Of a stretch of 64,000 nt of DNA, positions 23,601 through 34,186 are shown piece by piece (position 1 is the first letter of the stretch; each line of letters starts with the position of its first letter). The stretch spans positions 1,670,961 to 1,734,960 of the forward strand of contig CM074811.1 of NCBI GenBank assembly GCA_037447605.1. The letters are read 5' to 3'. The stretch is from Zygnema circumcarinatum. Lineage: Eukaryota > Streptophyta > Zygnematophyceae > Zygnematales > Zygnemataceae. The position numbers and the translations under genes are program-made. Below the pieces are notes generated by a model. It searched no databases. It was given only the letters and a program-made list of their open reading frames with translations, and was not told the origin of the DNA.

Positions 23601-26600
23601 GGACGCACTAAGCGAAGATGCAAAGGCGAGCTGAGCCACGATTCCAACATGCTGGAGGCCACCACACGCACCTCTTCGTATCCCGCTCCCAACATCAGCA
23701 GCCTGAAAGGAAAGGCAGCAATTGACAAGGATTGGCTGATTAGCAAAGCGAGAATACCGGGAATGGCTCCATTTAATAGCTGCCTTTCGCTTCAAGAAAT
23801 CCCAATACCAGAAAGAACTCTCTTATACCTTTTGCAAAAGGATTACTGAAACGGGATTTTTAAAGGTCGGAGGAAGCAGGTCTTTAAACCTGCACAGTAG
23901 GAAATCAAACAGAGAACTCTGGAGAACTACACAAAAAAGGGAACACAACCTGCATTTAAAGCAACACACAGCAGAGCACTACACATTGGATGGCAGAATT
24001 ATGGCTGGGCAACTGTATCATCACTCACTTCAACAACTGCCGTGGATTATCTTTAGCAGCCGCATGTCCCAGAAGACTGTCAAGCACAGAACGGAACTCC
24101 TCTCTGACAGCTTCGCGCAGGCTCTCATCACTGTAACGTTTGCGCACATCAGAGCCCTGAAATGGACAACCAACCTCTTGTCATTACAACATCACAGCAT
24201 AACCACACCAATCGATCGTAACCTCTCCCACTCCGCATTCCCCCTCCCCCCTTCCGCCTCCCCCCCTCTCACCATTCCACCTCCACCCAGCCCCCTTCCT
24301 CCTGCCACCCCTCGTCCCCCGCCCCCCTGCCCCCTCCACTCTCCCCCCTCCCCATCCTTCTCCCCTCACCCCCCCACCTCCCCCTTCCCCCCTCCCCACT
24401 CCCCACTCCCTCCCACCTCCACCCTCCCCTCCCTCTGCACTGGTGGAAGTGTTAGAGATCCATCGGTTTGCAAAAATGCATAGAGTAATTCCAGCTAGAC
24501 CTTTCTCTTGTGCAGTAAGGTCTTTCAGAAGTCAATATCAGAGCATCGAGTGTATAAGGGCTTACTGGAGACTGCAAAGGAGGCAGGCTACTAGACCCTG
24601 GAGTGCTTCCAGATAATCCACCGCCCCTGCAACAAGGATATGAGGACTTAATAATATGTGGCCATTAAATAGAGTCATTTTAAAGTGCTTCTAAAAAGTA
24701 TCACTTGTCCTTGCTGCTTTCTCAAGCAGAACAACAGACTTGCTATGAACTACCACGGTTCTGAATACACTGCCCTGCGATACACATGGAAGACAGCTGA
24801 TCGGATTACCATACGATTACGTCTTGACAGAACATTTCTGCAGATCTCTTCGGGTCTGACTAGACTTCTTGAATGCAATCCAGCATGACTACTGCAGCTT
24901 GCAGCTTTCCTGCGCATCAACACTATTCGGGGCTCCAGCCCGTCGTGGACTTATGAAAAACATCTCTGTTGACTAGAAAAAAACAAGGAATCGGTCGGAC
25001 AACCCTTGCGTTTTTTTCCCTGGTTTTTTTCCTCAAAACCTTCATCTCTAGCTCCCTTTGCATTTGTTTCTTTATACTTCTCTAAATCAACATGTCTGTG
25101 ACTGGTTCAAAGTGACCCACGCTAAAGCTTGTAGAATGAAACTCTTTCCCTTCAACCAAACGTCTGATAGGATCAACCAAGCCTGTTTCCATTCCTTGTT
25201 GAAATATCATATAAGCAAAGAAGTGAAGGGGGTCCTTACATGTAAAGCACAATATAACCCTACCGGAGAAATGTGAAAGACGGATGAGCACAGAAAACAA
25301 CGAAGGTAACCAAAACTGTGTTCAATAGTGGAGGGACAGGAGGGGGGATTAGGAGGGCGGAAGGCAGACGGGGAGGAGGGAGAAAAAGGATGAGGAGGGG
25401 ATGTGAAATTGAACACAACACAAGGAGAACACGGGCGGAACCAGAAAGCATACCCTGCCGCTTCCACGCCTCTTGCCACACTGCTATCGTCCCTCACATG
25501 ATCCTGCATTCACTTCCAAGTTTATGTCATAGAAGGCTTCGAACGACAGATGCGGATTCAGAAAAGAAAAAAGAAAACGAAGAAAAAAGGTCAATATATA
25601 TAGATTATATATGGTATCTGTATGGCATATAATCTGCTCCATCGTCACATAAAACTATCCTACTGAAAAAAAAAATACATGACGGTCACTAAGTAGACAA
25701 AACATAAGTGTCGTAGCAAAGAAATAAACTAAGCGTAACGGTTCATAGTGGTTCCCCAAAAAGCACATGGTTCTGGCATACAATGAGCAGAGGGCATACC
25801 ATTCCCGTATGGGGGAACGCTGTGAGGATAGATGCAACAAAGTCTCGACAAGACTCATTGTCCACCCACGTTCGAGGTCCGCACACATCGTGGAGGTAAG
25901 CCTGCAGCAGGGCCCATCAGTTTGCTCAGCAATTTCACGCAGGTCATTTGAAAATCCCCAAAAATCACTGGCATGCCTCATTGGAGGAGCTTCAGGGAAA
26001 AGCCGCCTTTCTTGGTTTGAAACTTTACCAGCATATAACTCTTAATTAGTGGTGTACGTGCATGCATGTGAATAAGCACGTACATGAACTGGAATTTCCA
26101 ACCTTGAATTCCCAATCAAGCGTCCAAGTCTTAATATTTTCATTATATAACATCTGAATATTTATCCATAGAATCAAAGCAACATTTTAATCATTGTGCC
26201 ATTGTTTGTATTTAGTTTTGTATATCTATTGATGAGATACGTATACATCCATCGAATGAATAATGAGTGATTAAGAAAAATGATACAGATGATTATGGTT
26301 TGCAACCTTCTTTAAGTGAGCCATACAGTGTGAAGAAAACACTCACAGTGACAAATTCCAGAGGCCATTGGGGTAGGTGATCAAAAGCCCGAAGTAGCAG
26401 ACGGCATGCGAACACAGGCAGAATGGCAGGCCGCTTCGCACCTTGATGCAGAGGCTCAGGCGTCGGCATAATGAACTCCACAAGCACCTGCCCCACGAAG
26501 GCAACATAAGCTTGGACATCATCACAGTGCAATGTGACCCTCTGACAAGTGGACCATCAGTGCCTCTTGGTATCCCTATGTGCATCTGAATTGACTGCGT

Positions 26601-29600
26601 GCCTAATGGCCAAGTCTACATCTTCGAGAAGACACTCTGCTCGGAGTGGTTTTCTTCCTACATTTCATTTGAGAGCATCCAAGAAAAAATCACCTTGAAA
26701 GTTTCAGGCAGTGAAAACGCTTCTGGAAACTTCTTTGATATGTATACACAACTCAAGTAGTGATAGCGGCTTGGATGCGCCATGTTTCTGCCACATTCCC
26801 GCAGAGCCTGGCAGAGGGTGCGGTCAATGCTTGACATGTCCCACTGTGCATGGGCCTCCCAAACAGAGCTGATGATATCCAGATCTGGAACAGAACCCCG
26901 TCCGCAATACATCAATATGGTTGAGCCAGCTATACATGGGCACGATCTCTTAACAACTCACCACTTCGCTCACTAAAGCATAGAATTCTCCAAAGCTGAC
27001 GTCCAACACTAGGGAGGGTAACAATTACACTGAAAGCTATAAATCATCACTCGAAATGAATAGACCCTAAAGTACGTTTCCAGCAACCTGCACTATCTCC
27101 GTGAGTGAGCAACACCAGGCCTCACATCTCAGCCAGAAGAAAGGACAAATGAAACGTTCAACATATGCGCAGAAAGAAGGGGTGTTAAGTCACCAGGCAA
27201 AATCACCTGGAGTGATGCCCAGCGTGCTCGGCTTGGTGAAGGAAATGTCCCAAAGCAGTTAAGAAAAATGATAAATGTATGATTAAACACTTGACTACGT
27301 ACATACGAAAAGACGGAATTCAATGAAGAAAGTCTCAGCGGCAGAAAATTGGAAATAGTTAATGAAGGGTCCAGCCTGAGAGGACAAACCCCAATGCCTC
27401 ACTCTTGTTTACAAACTGAATACACCACAAAGTCACTGAAAGATTGAAATGGATACAGAACCCAATGGTTTGCGTAATGATAGAATGCCTTCTTCAATTC
27501 TTGTCATTTCCAGCGCTAACTGCTTCGTATCCTTTAGTTTCCTTTTGCCTTCCACCTCTCCGCGCAATGCTTTTTTCCCTGTTTTATCTTGTCCTTTTTC
27601 ATCATCAGAACTTCTACCACTCCCCTCCGCATCGTCCCTTTGTCCATGCTCTGAAGGGTCTTCCACTATCTGTTGCCCACCTACATCTTCACGCCTTATC
27701 TCTCCATGCAGCTCCTTATTCTGGAAGTCTCCTTGTCCACCTGAGGCATGTGCATCATATTTGCCATGAGAGACTTGCGGGGGACCATCCGTACCTTTCT
27801 CTCCTACATTATCAAAGCCCAAAAGCGAGCTTTTCTGAAGTTCACGGACCCTTCGTCTATCTGCCTCAGCACCGGGTTTTCCATCCTTCACATCGACAGC
27901 GTGTTGGATAGCCCTTCCCTCTTCCAAGGCTTGAGTCTCATTTTCTTCACCTCCCTGTCCATCTCTAAGTTCACTCCAATTCCCCGCTTTTGAGGACCTT
28001 GGAAAGTTAGGCAATTCCTCATCAGGCACCCAAAGACCCTGATCTTCAGGAAATTCTTCGTCGTCATCTTCTAAAGGTGCATTCAGGTCAAATCCATGGG
28101 GGGCTTCATTGAGGTCCAATCCACTTGTTGGCCTCTCTTCCTCGCTGGTTCTCATGGGAGAATCAGCGGTGGCAGATTTCTGGGTCTTCCGGCGCCGTTC
28201 TATTGTTGGTGCTGCGTGGCCTCTTGTTCCCCCGTCATTGACTTTTCTCTGCAATGGGAGAAAAACAAGATCTATCAATGAGAGACGTCGTTAGATGTCC
28301 AGGCTTTCAACTTTAGACATGAAATGAGGGAGGACCGGCGTTGTACCGTAATGGAAGTCTCTGGTAGGTTGAGTTCAGCTCTTTAAATTTGCCCCTTACT
28401 ATGCAATCACAGCAAACTTTACCATTGAATTTCAGAAAAGAGGACGAATTTTAAGAATAGCAAACGGAGTGAAACAGCTTGCAAACTATCTGAGACCAAT
28501 GGAAAAGGCCAAGGACCTGGTGGCTGCCTTCAAATGAGAATTCTGAATTAATTTTTTTATCACCAGAAGGACTGGTCCTGTTAAGGACATGAGGCTTTAG
28601 AAGCAGACAAGACAAATGGAGGCACAAGAAAATAAAACAGGAATTTATTAAAGCGAGGGCAACTGCAGGAGTGGTTCCTAACGAATGTTAGAGGTTCAGT
28701 CCTAAGTTAAGCGGCTATGCATTACAAGATTGAACCCACTACATCGTATCCTAAAAACTACAATAACTTGTCCTGTTCTCCTTTAGCGATGTAAGTGTTT
28801 GTTGAAACAACAACAACATAAAGAGTGCTGTCTGTAGGATCTAACTGATAAATGAATAGCATGTTCCCCTTTAAATTGAAGGTTTCAAACATCACGGTTG
28901 TCTTTTTGAGCTACAGCAATCTGTTAATCCACTTCATGTTCGTGTGCGGTCGAGTTTTGTGAAGAATCTTCTGCTTTTCTCTGTAGCATGAAGACCTCTG
29001 TTGTTGGTTTGGAGCACTTTTGGTCCACCTTGATTAGCCAAAGGAAAAAAAGTGAATGGCTACGTAATTAGAAAAACTGCTTCCTTCTCAAGAACAATGC
29101 GTCTGGCATGGATCAATAAACAACATGTGCACCAAACAATGAATATTTGTTAATAGATTAACGTCGAAAGCTCCTGACATAGCACGGACAGCGTTTCAGG
29201 ATGTTTTGGTGGACAAGCAGCTATCTTGATATCTGGCTTAAAATTAGCAGTGCTCAGGTTGTGGAAAATTGTGATGATCCAGTTGTCAAAATTCTTCCAC
29301 AGTGTTTAACTTTTAAGTCAGTCAGCTATTCTCTATATTATGTTGTTGAGTGCTCTTGACTTAAAGACTCGATTAGCTCAACAGACTTCCCTCTGTATTG
29401 TATCAAACTCAGAAAGAGCATACAAAAAACCTCTGCAAGGATTTCATTCAAATAAGAACGGCTAGGGAGTAAACACGAGGAGCACACACTCACTCGTTTA
29501 ATTATGATGAATGGCTACCATTGCTAGCCAAAGTCAATTATTGTTCAGTTGTTTGTTGGCGTAGAAACAACTTGTTGTTTGTTGTAAGTCGGCTTTATCA

Positions 29601-29822
29601 GGTTGGCCAAAAAATTGTACAAGAGATTATTACTTCCTTGAGGTGTTGCACCTCTAGTGCAACCAAGAGCTGCCAGCTGGAAGAAAAAGAATACTCCAAC
29701 GACCCCACACCAGTGAACCTTCACACCCATAATTGCTTCAAATTCACGACTACATTCCAATATACTCGCTTTATGTCTTTTGCTCCCCTTTTTCCCCGGC
29801 TGCCTCGCGTTCTCACCTTCAT
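8670..29822 (-). CDS. INTS1: Integrator complex subunit 1 (INTS1), multi-exon
   Basis: INTS1 is the large scaffold of the nuclear Integrator complex, which processes snRNA 3' ends and attenuates paused RNA polymerase II. Exons whose phase was checked: 29817-29822, 27457-28248, 26694-26884, 26347-26541, 25800-25901, 24029-24156, 23519-23702, 23010-23099, 22607-22726, 21653-21829, 10288-10869. Others with good splice sites: 21416-21529, 21082-21232, 20710-20820, 19706-19857, 18005-18088, 15954-16617, 12883-14692, 8999-9117. Approximate: 22430-22531, 22114-22231, 18928-19300, 17114-17640, 9760-9970, 8670-8835. Family landmarks in order: HDVCGPRTWVDNESCRDFV; GYEEVRVVASSMLESWL; HNMRAIATVLRAMPHS; LSPEEAMSILESLVLRAAA; LYWKASILVMLIAVMNCPTI; DADLKLGQLLRASRKPNFLQ; near the end ETVELLDLLADIERA. 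These match animal INTS1 in order along its whole length. The start is inferred as a two-codon first exon (ATG AAG). A 25-bp exon near 27209-27233 may close the phase after 27457. Some internal joins remain open. Confidence 0.92.
9290..9760. repeat. Purine-rich (GA) tract in an INTS1 intron
   Basis: About 470 bases made mostly of G and A on the plus strand, hence a long pyrimidine tract in the INTS1 transcript. The Ser/Phe/Leu-rich frames on the minus strand here are composition artefacts. Confidence 0.7.
12883..14692 (-). other. INTS1: INTS1 largest exon (central to C-terminal region)
   Basis: A single 1.8-kb open stretch on the minus strand between a TTTTACAG acceptor and a GAG/GTGAGG donor. 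It encodes mostly helical, Leu-rich segments (LLLPLLTALSTRLHSHWVQA, CVLMLEAILALDPEVREPMF) separated by an acidic linker. It occupies the position of the helical-repeat C-terminal half of INTS1. There is no recognisable catalytic motif, as expected for a scaffold. Confidence 0.8.
24200..24440. repeat. C/T-rich tract (G-rich in the INTS1 transcript)
   Basis: About 240 bases of C and T on the plus strand with many CCCC runs, just upstream of INTS1 exon 24029-24156 in transcript order. The transcript strand is G-rich with many GGG and GGGG runs, so it could form G-quadruplexes. Confidence 0.75.
25800..26884 (-). other. INTS1: INTS1 conserved N-terminal domain (DUF3677-type), three exons
   Basis: Exons 26694-26884, 26347-26541 and 25800-25901 join in frame. 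They give SSIDRTLCQALRECGRN, then FDHLPQWPLEFVT followed by AYLHDVCGPRTWVDNESC and RDFVASILTAFPHTG. The VDN/WVD...C..FV..I.TAF pattern is the hallmark of the conserved N-terminal INTS1 domain. It is the clearest single piece of evidence for the family. Confidence 0.88.
27457..28248 (-). other. INTS1: INTS1 second exon: acidic, disordered N-terminal region
   Basis: This 264-codon exon is rich in Asp, Glu, Lys and Arg with little hydrophobic content, so it should be disordered. It contains GLDLNEAPHGFDLNAPLED, two DLN motifs (LDLNE is EAR-like), then an acidic stretch LEDDDEEFPEDQGLWVPDEE, and ends in a more helical QLALEMTRIEEGILSLRK. Animal INTS1 also has a low-complexity N-terminus, but the DLN motifs are not something I recall there. 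Both splice sites close in phase 0. Confidence 0.75.
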
Positions 29823-29868
29823 CTTGTCCGCGTAATGTGCCGCAGTGTAACCCTCCTTCCACGCGACC

Positions 29869-29904
29869 TCAACTGGCAGCCATGCGGCCCTGCAACCTCG
29901 TCAT
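29869..29904 (-). promoter_or_regulatory. Upstream ORF in the INTS1 leader
   Basis: On the minus strand an ATG at 29904 opens an 11-codon frame ending in TGA at 29869-29871, 46 bases before the inferred INTS1 start at 29822. A second in-frame ATG lies within it. If transcription starts at the TATA box upstream, this uORF is in the leader and may lower INTS1 translation. Confidence 0.4.
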
Positions 29905-30025
29905 ACGGGAAGCGGCAGACGCAGTCGACACAGGCCTGCCCTTTCCCTTGCCCTTGCAGCTCTCTTCCCAGCCACCCAGCGAGCAAGCAGCAGCCAGACT
30001 CAGCCAGCCTCTCGCCTTCGTTCCC

Positions 30026-30034
30026 TTTATATAC
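30026..30034 (-). promoter_or_regulatory. TATA box for INTS1
   Basis: TATATAAAG on the minus strand, about 200 bases upstream of the inferred INTS1 start codon. A start site about 30 bases downstream would give a leader of roughly 180 bases. Inferred from sequence only. Confidence 0.4.
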
Positions 30035-30273
30035 AGAGGTGCCGTCTGCAGACCCACCAGCAGGGGAGCCCGCCGCCCCCCGCTCCATGATCCATGTGAC
30101 CATACAGTTTTGTTAACTTCAAAACGGGTATGTAGCTTGACAGAATGATACATGGAGACAGGTGGAATAGGCCGTACCGTGCGTACGGCCTAAGGTTCTC
30201 GTTGGTTCACAGGGCGCGAGTGGTCTTTAAAGTCAACTGGGAAGTTGGACGTGGAAGGTGGAGGGTGGGCGCC

Positions 30274-32523
30274 ATGGTGGTGGGAGAGAGCTGCGGGGGG
30301 AAGATGCGGACAGGGCGGGGAAGGAGGGAGAGGTGCGGAAGGGGCCGGCCATGTGTGGGATCTCGAGCAGCTGCTGCGGCTGTCTCTCTATGGGCGCTCG
30401 TTTCCTGGGGAGGTGAGGGAGGTGTGAAGGGATGGGGTACGGCTTAGGCGGGGGCTGTTGGGCGGGGGAGAGGGGGCTGTTTCAGAAGGCAGTGGAAGCG
30501 TTTGGAGAGCCCATGCGGTATCGCATGGAGGAGAAATGCTGGAATTTGAGGAGAAATCGTCGCAGTTGCTCGACTGCGTTTCTCTTTATGAACGCGTTTC
30601 AAAATTATATCGCTTTGACGATTAGTTGCGTTCAAGTTTTGCATTATCCGGCATTTTTCTCTTTCTCCATCTCTCATCCACGTCGGCTCCCCTCTGTCTT
30701 CTTCCTTCCTCCCTCTCCCTTTTGTGTGTATTTAACGTCACCACGTGATGCCTTCCGCCTTTTGAGTGAGGTGGCATGCTGCAGTTTACTTAGCACGTGC
30801 TGGTAAAATGCAAACTGTCGTGTTTTCCTGTTTTGAAGCTACGTCTTGCATTGTTGCCTCCAAAATAATTGCAAGGGGCTTTAATCAATGGGAGGTAATT
30901 CAGCATGATCATTTGTGCTTATTGTAGTTGGAGCTGCTCAAGCACAAAGCAACAATTCGACATCCCAAAATTCCTCTCCTCCTGCGAACGTAACGGTCTC
31001 TAAACCGGGAGCTTCAGTTGAGCTGCTTAATATCACCATTTACGATCTACATTCTGGCTGGCTGGACATATCGACTGACGTGTACTTCAAATGCGCTGGT
31101 GAAGAGCGTCATTTCCTTCCAGGAGTTAAGAAGATAGATAACGAATATGCCTTCAACGGTAGTGAAAAATTTCAGGTACTGTTGGCAATAGATGAAAAGT
31201 CGTGAGCGTGTCTTTGAGAGTGCGAGTTCGTAGGGGTACCCCTGAATTTCCTTTATTGCTGGCTTTCAGCTAAAGCAAGGGTGCTCAGCTCTCACAGGTG
31301 AAGGTGGAGGTACGGTGGAGTAAATTTTTGGACATTGTCTACTTAATTCCGAGTCATGCGCTTGTAGAACCTGCGTAAATAGCTGTTTTGAACTTTGTCG
31401 TAGGGGTGTTGCCCTCGTAGCGAAATTCCTTTTTTGGGCAGTTTTGAAGCTGTGCAGTTCGTTGCAGGTTAGAGCTTTTGATGAGTACAGCAGGAGCTTA
31501 GATCCAGGCCATCCAGAATTTTGCTGCATTGTAACATGCGCTCGGAGTACCACCACCTAGAGCTTTTTGATATTATATCACAGTTCTTTACTGTCGACCG
31601 TTTTGAACCTCGTTCGTGCCTGGCTTACGTCTGGAGCAGAGGTCTGGCAAGCTTCGTGACTTTCTCTGAGTTCAGTGTGGAGGGTGGGGGTGTGCTGTGG
31701 GGCAGCCAGTCACGCGACTCGGGGCTGATGAATGCAAGCACTGTGGAATTTATGAGGCGGATACATGGAGCTCTGACGATATCTTTGCAGAGTTTGACCT
31801 TTGCTCTCGCAATTTCACTTCTCTCACAGGGATTCACCTTGTAGATTTCCCTGGCCAGTTCCAGACAAGGCTGCAGTGCAGGGACTGCCGTGCCCAATAC
31901 TTTGGTAAGTCTAGCTTCTACCACTATGCCCCTACCGGCAGTCTCTAGCTACAGATGGTACTAGCAAGAATAAGTCATGATTGGAGACAGGCAGATTTGA
32001 GGTGAAAACAGTAAGCAAAAAGTATATTTAAGTGTGTTTGACAAACTGTCTGCAGTGCTGTCAAGTTTGTTCTTTGGCAATAGCATGTTCAAATGGAGTA
32101 GATGCAGTTGTTCACTATGGGTCAGATTGTGCAGGCATTCCTATCACAAGTTACTCGTTGGATGCAGAGGCCAAAGAAAGTTACCGCATCTAATCGTCGT
32201 ACATTAAGCTTGGTCTATCTCATACTGGCATTCCAGCATGACTTTTTACATGCAAAACTTGAGAAAAGCAGAGTGCTCACCTGTCTGCGTGCACTGCAGG
32301 CGAGTCAAGCACTACAACAGACTCGGAATCATCATTCACCGTCGTCTTCTGGATACTAATCGGCTTCGGGATACTCGTAGTGCTGCTAGGCTTAGGACTT
32401 TTCGTGTATATTTTAAAAAGTAAGCTGTTGGAGAAGGAGAAGAGGGACGAGAATACGAAGTTTATGCAACTTTTTGAGGAGGAAGACGATCTTGAAGCGG
32501 AGTTAGGTGACCACCGCCTGTAG
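30274..32523 (+). CDS. Plant DUF7953-like single-pass membrane protein
   Basis: Exons 30274-30412, 30928-31175, 31706-31904 and 32300-32523 join with consistent phases (1, 0, 1) to give 269 residues. A basic start (possible second ATG at 30304) leads into a hydrophobic signal sequence SRAAAAAVSLWALVSWG ending AAQAQ. The lumenal or extracellular domain has paired cysteines: VYFKCAGEERHFLPGVKK, ECKHCGIYEADTW, FAEFDLCSRNFTS, LQCRDCRAQYF. This matches the plant family that carries CKRCG-YEED and LC-C motifs. A transmembrane helix follows (VVFWILIGFGILVVLLGLGL), then a charged tail with an acidic cluster, FEEEDDLEAELGD. Function unknown; predicted secretory pathway or plasma membrane, type I topology. 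The gene is head-to-head with INTS1. Confidence 0.85.
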
Positions 32524-33056
32524 AAATGGGTCCATTCTGGCACCTCTTCAATTGTGACATATGTAATGCCTGTGAATTGTTCCTAGTCAAGGAGGGAGAA
32601 AATTAGAAAATGCGTAAAGATCCTCATTTGTTGAACTTCGTGTTCGACCGTTTCTGTTGTACCAAGGCCATCCTGCTGTTAGTGCTTTATACGCACTCGA
32701 TTGAAGCTTCAGCGGAGGTCCGTTAGTACCTTAATTACTGTACATTGACTTTTTTCTGTGATCCATTGTAGAAAAGCCTTTTTTTCCATTAATACATCCT
32801 CATAAACGACTGTCAGGCAGCTGTCACTTGACTCACATGTTAGCCAAAGCTGAAGCTGGGTGTTATTCCCTCCTTTTCTAACTTTGCAACAAGAAAATTG
32901 GCAGCTTGCTCTTGGTCGCGGTATGATCTCTAAGCGCAGAGCATCGACCGGGGCCTGCACCAGGCGGGGCAGAGGAGCTGGCAACTGATGCTTGACCAAG
33001 ATTCAGGATTCCATCCTCGGCGGCACCGCTTAGGGCGGGTTAAGCTTATAAAAAAA
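32524..33056. other. 3' flank of the DUF7953-like gene
   Basis: Holds the 3' UTR and a short spacer before the foldback element. No further gene is supported. A 96-codon open frame on the minus strand (32709-32999) has no recognisable features. Confidence 0.5.
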
Positions 33057-33919
33057 GGGGGCGACTATTTACAGTAGGGGGTGTCAGACTTAAAAAATTT
33101 CAGTACGCGTGTTCGTAAGTTTGACATCAGAACGAGTACTCCAGTATAATCGCGATCCTCCTGCGGCGGAGTACTTTCGTAACCTTTTTTTTCGTAACGC
33201 TTTTCGTAAGATTTTGTAAGTCTGACACCCCCTAGTGTACGGATTCTGAATGTAGTGTACGATTTCGCCGGGCAGCAAAAAAAAGGTTTTTTTTGGCGAA
33301 AAATGCTGTTTCACACTTTTCAGAATAGATACAGACCTTTTTTCGTCGGATGTACGGTTGGTGATTTGAAATGTACGAAGCGCGCGCGTCTACAAGGTAT
33401 AAGGGCGCAACACGTGGAGCGACATGATTGGTCGCGGCAACATATGACGTGGCAAGTATGTTTGGGACCGTGACGTGACGAAACGAGACGCGAAAAAAGT
33501 GGAGTCCGCGGACGGCAGTCGGAAATGGCGGGAATTCAAACTGACAAAAAAAGATAGGGCACATAACGTAGCGTGTTTCAGGAAAAATCTGTCAGTTTTA
33601 ATTCCCGCCATTTCCGACTGCCGTCCGCGGACACCACTTTTTTTGCGTCTCGTTTCGTCACGTCACGGTTCCAAACATACTTGCCACGTCATCTGTTGCC
33701 GCGACCAATCATGTCGCTCCACGTGTTGCGCCCTTATACCTTGTAGACGCGCGCGCTTCGTACATTTCAAATCACCATCCGTACATTCGACGATAAAGGG
33801 TCTATATCTATTCTGAAAAGTGTGAAACAGCATTTTTCGCCAAAAAAAACCTTTTTTTTGCTGCCCTGTGAAATCGTACACTACATTCAGAATCCGTACA
33901 CTGTAAATAGTCGCCCCCT
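33057..33919. mobile_element. Foldback (long terminal inverted repeat) element
   Basis: Two arms of about 330 bases face each other: left, 33057-33074 plus 33235-33560; right, 33589-33919. They are separated by a spacer of only about 30 bases. The outer ends read GGGGGCGACTATTTACAG and its complement. The arms match the single arm at 5812-6145, which adjoins a Mutator-like transposase fragment, so this is probably a non-autonomous Mutator-type foldback. The left arm is interrupted by a MITE. There is no coding capacity. Confidence 0.85.
33075..33234. mobile_element. MITE copy 1, nested in the foldback left arm
   Basis: A 160-bp element with terminal inverted repeats TAGGGGGTGTCAGACTTA and TAAGTCTGACACCCCCTA. 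Internally, AAAAAATTTCAGTACG and CGTAAC..TTTTTTTTCGT stretches give a weak hairpin. TA ends suggest a Tc1/mariner-type (Stowaway-like) origin, but the TA may belong to the ends. The mirror position in the right arm (near 33900) lacks it, giving an empty-site comparison. Confidence 0.85.
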
Positions 33920-34025
33920 AAAAAAAAACCCTGTCTCGACTGTGCCAATCCCAGCCTGCCACGTCAAGAGGTTTGCAGACGTGGCATATTCTGATTGGCT
34001 TTCGCTTAAAGGTGTTAACCTTCAA

Positions 34026-34186
34026 TAGGGGGTGTCAGACTTAAAAAATTTCAGTACGCGTGTTCGTAAGTTTGACATCAGAACGAGTACTCCAGTATAA
34101 TCGTGATCCTCCTGCGGCGGAGTACTTTCGTAACCTTTTTTTTCGTAACGCTTTTCGTAAGATTTTGTTAAGTCTGACACCCCCTA
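34026..34186. mobile_element. MITE copy 2
   Basis: The same element as at 33075-33234, in the same orientation, 161 bp. It differs by one substitution (CGTGATCC versus CGCGATCC) and one extra T before the right end. It lies about 100 bases beyond the foldback. The near identity suggests recent activity. Confidence 0.85.
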
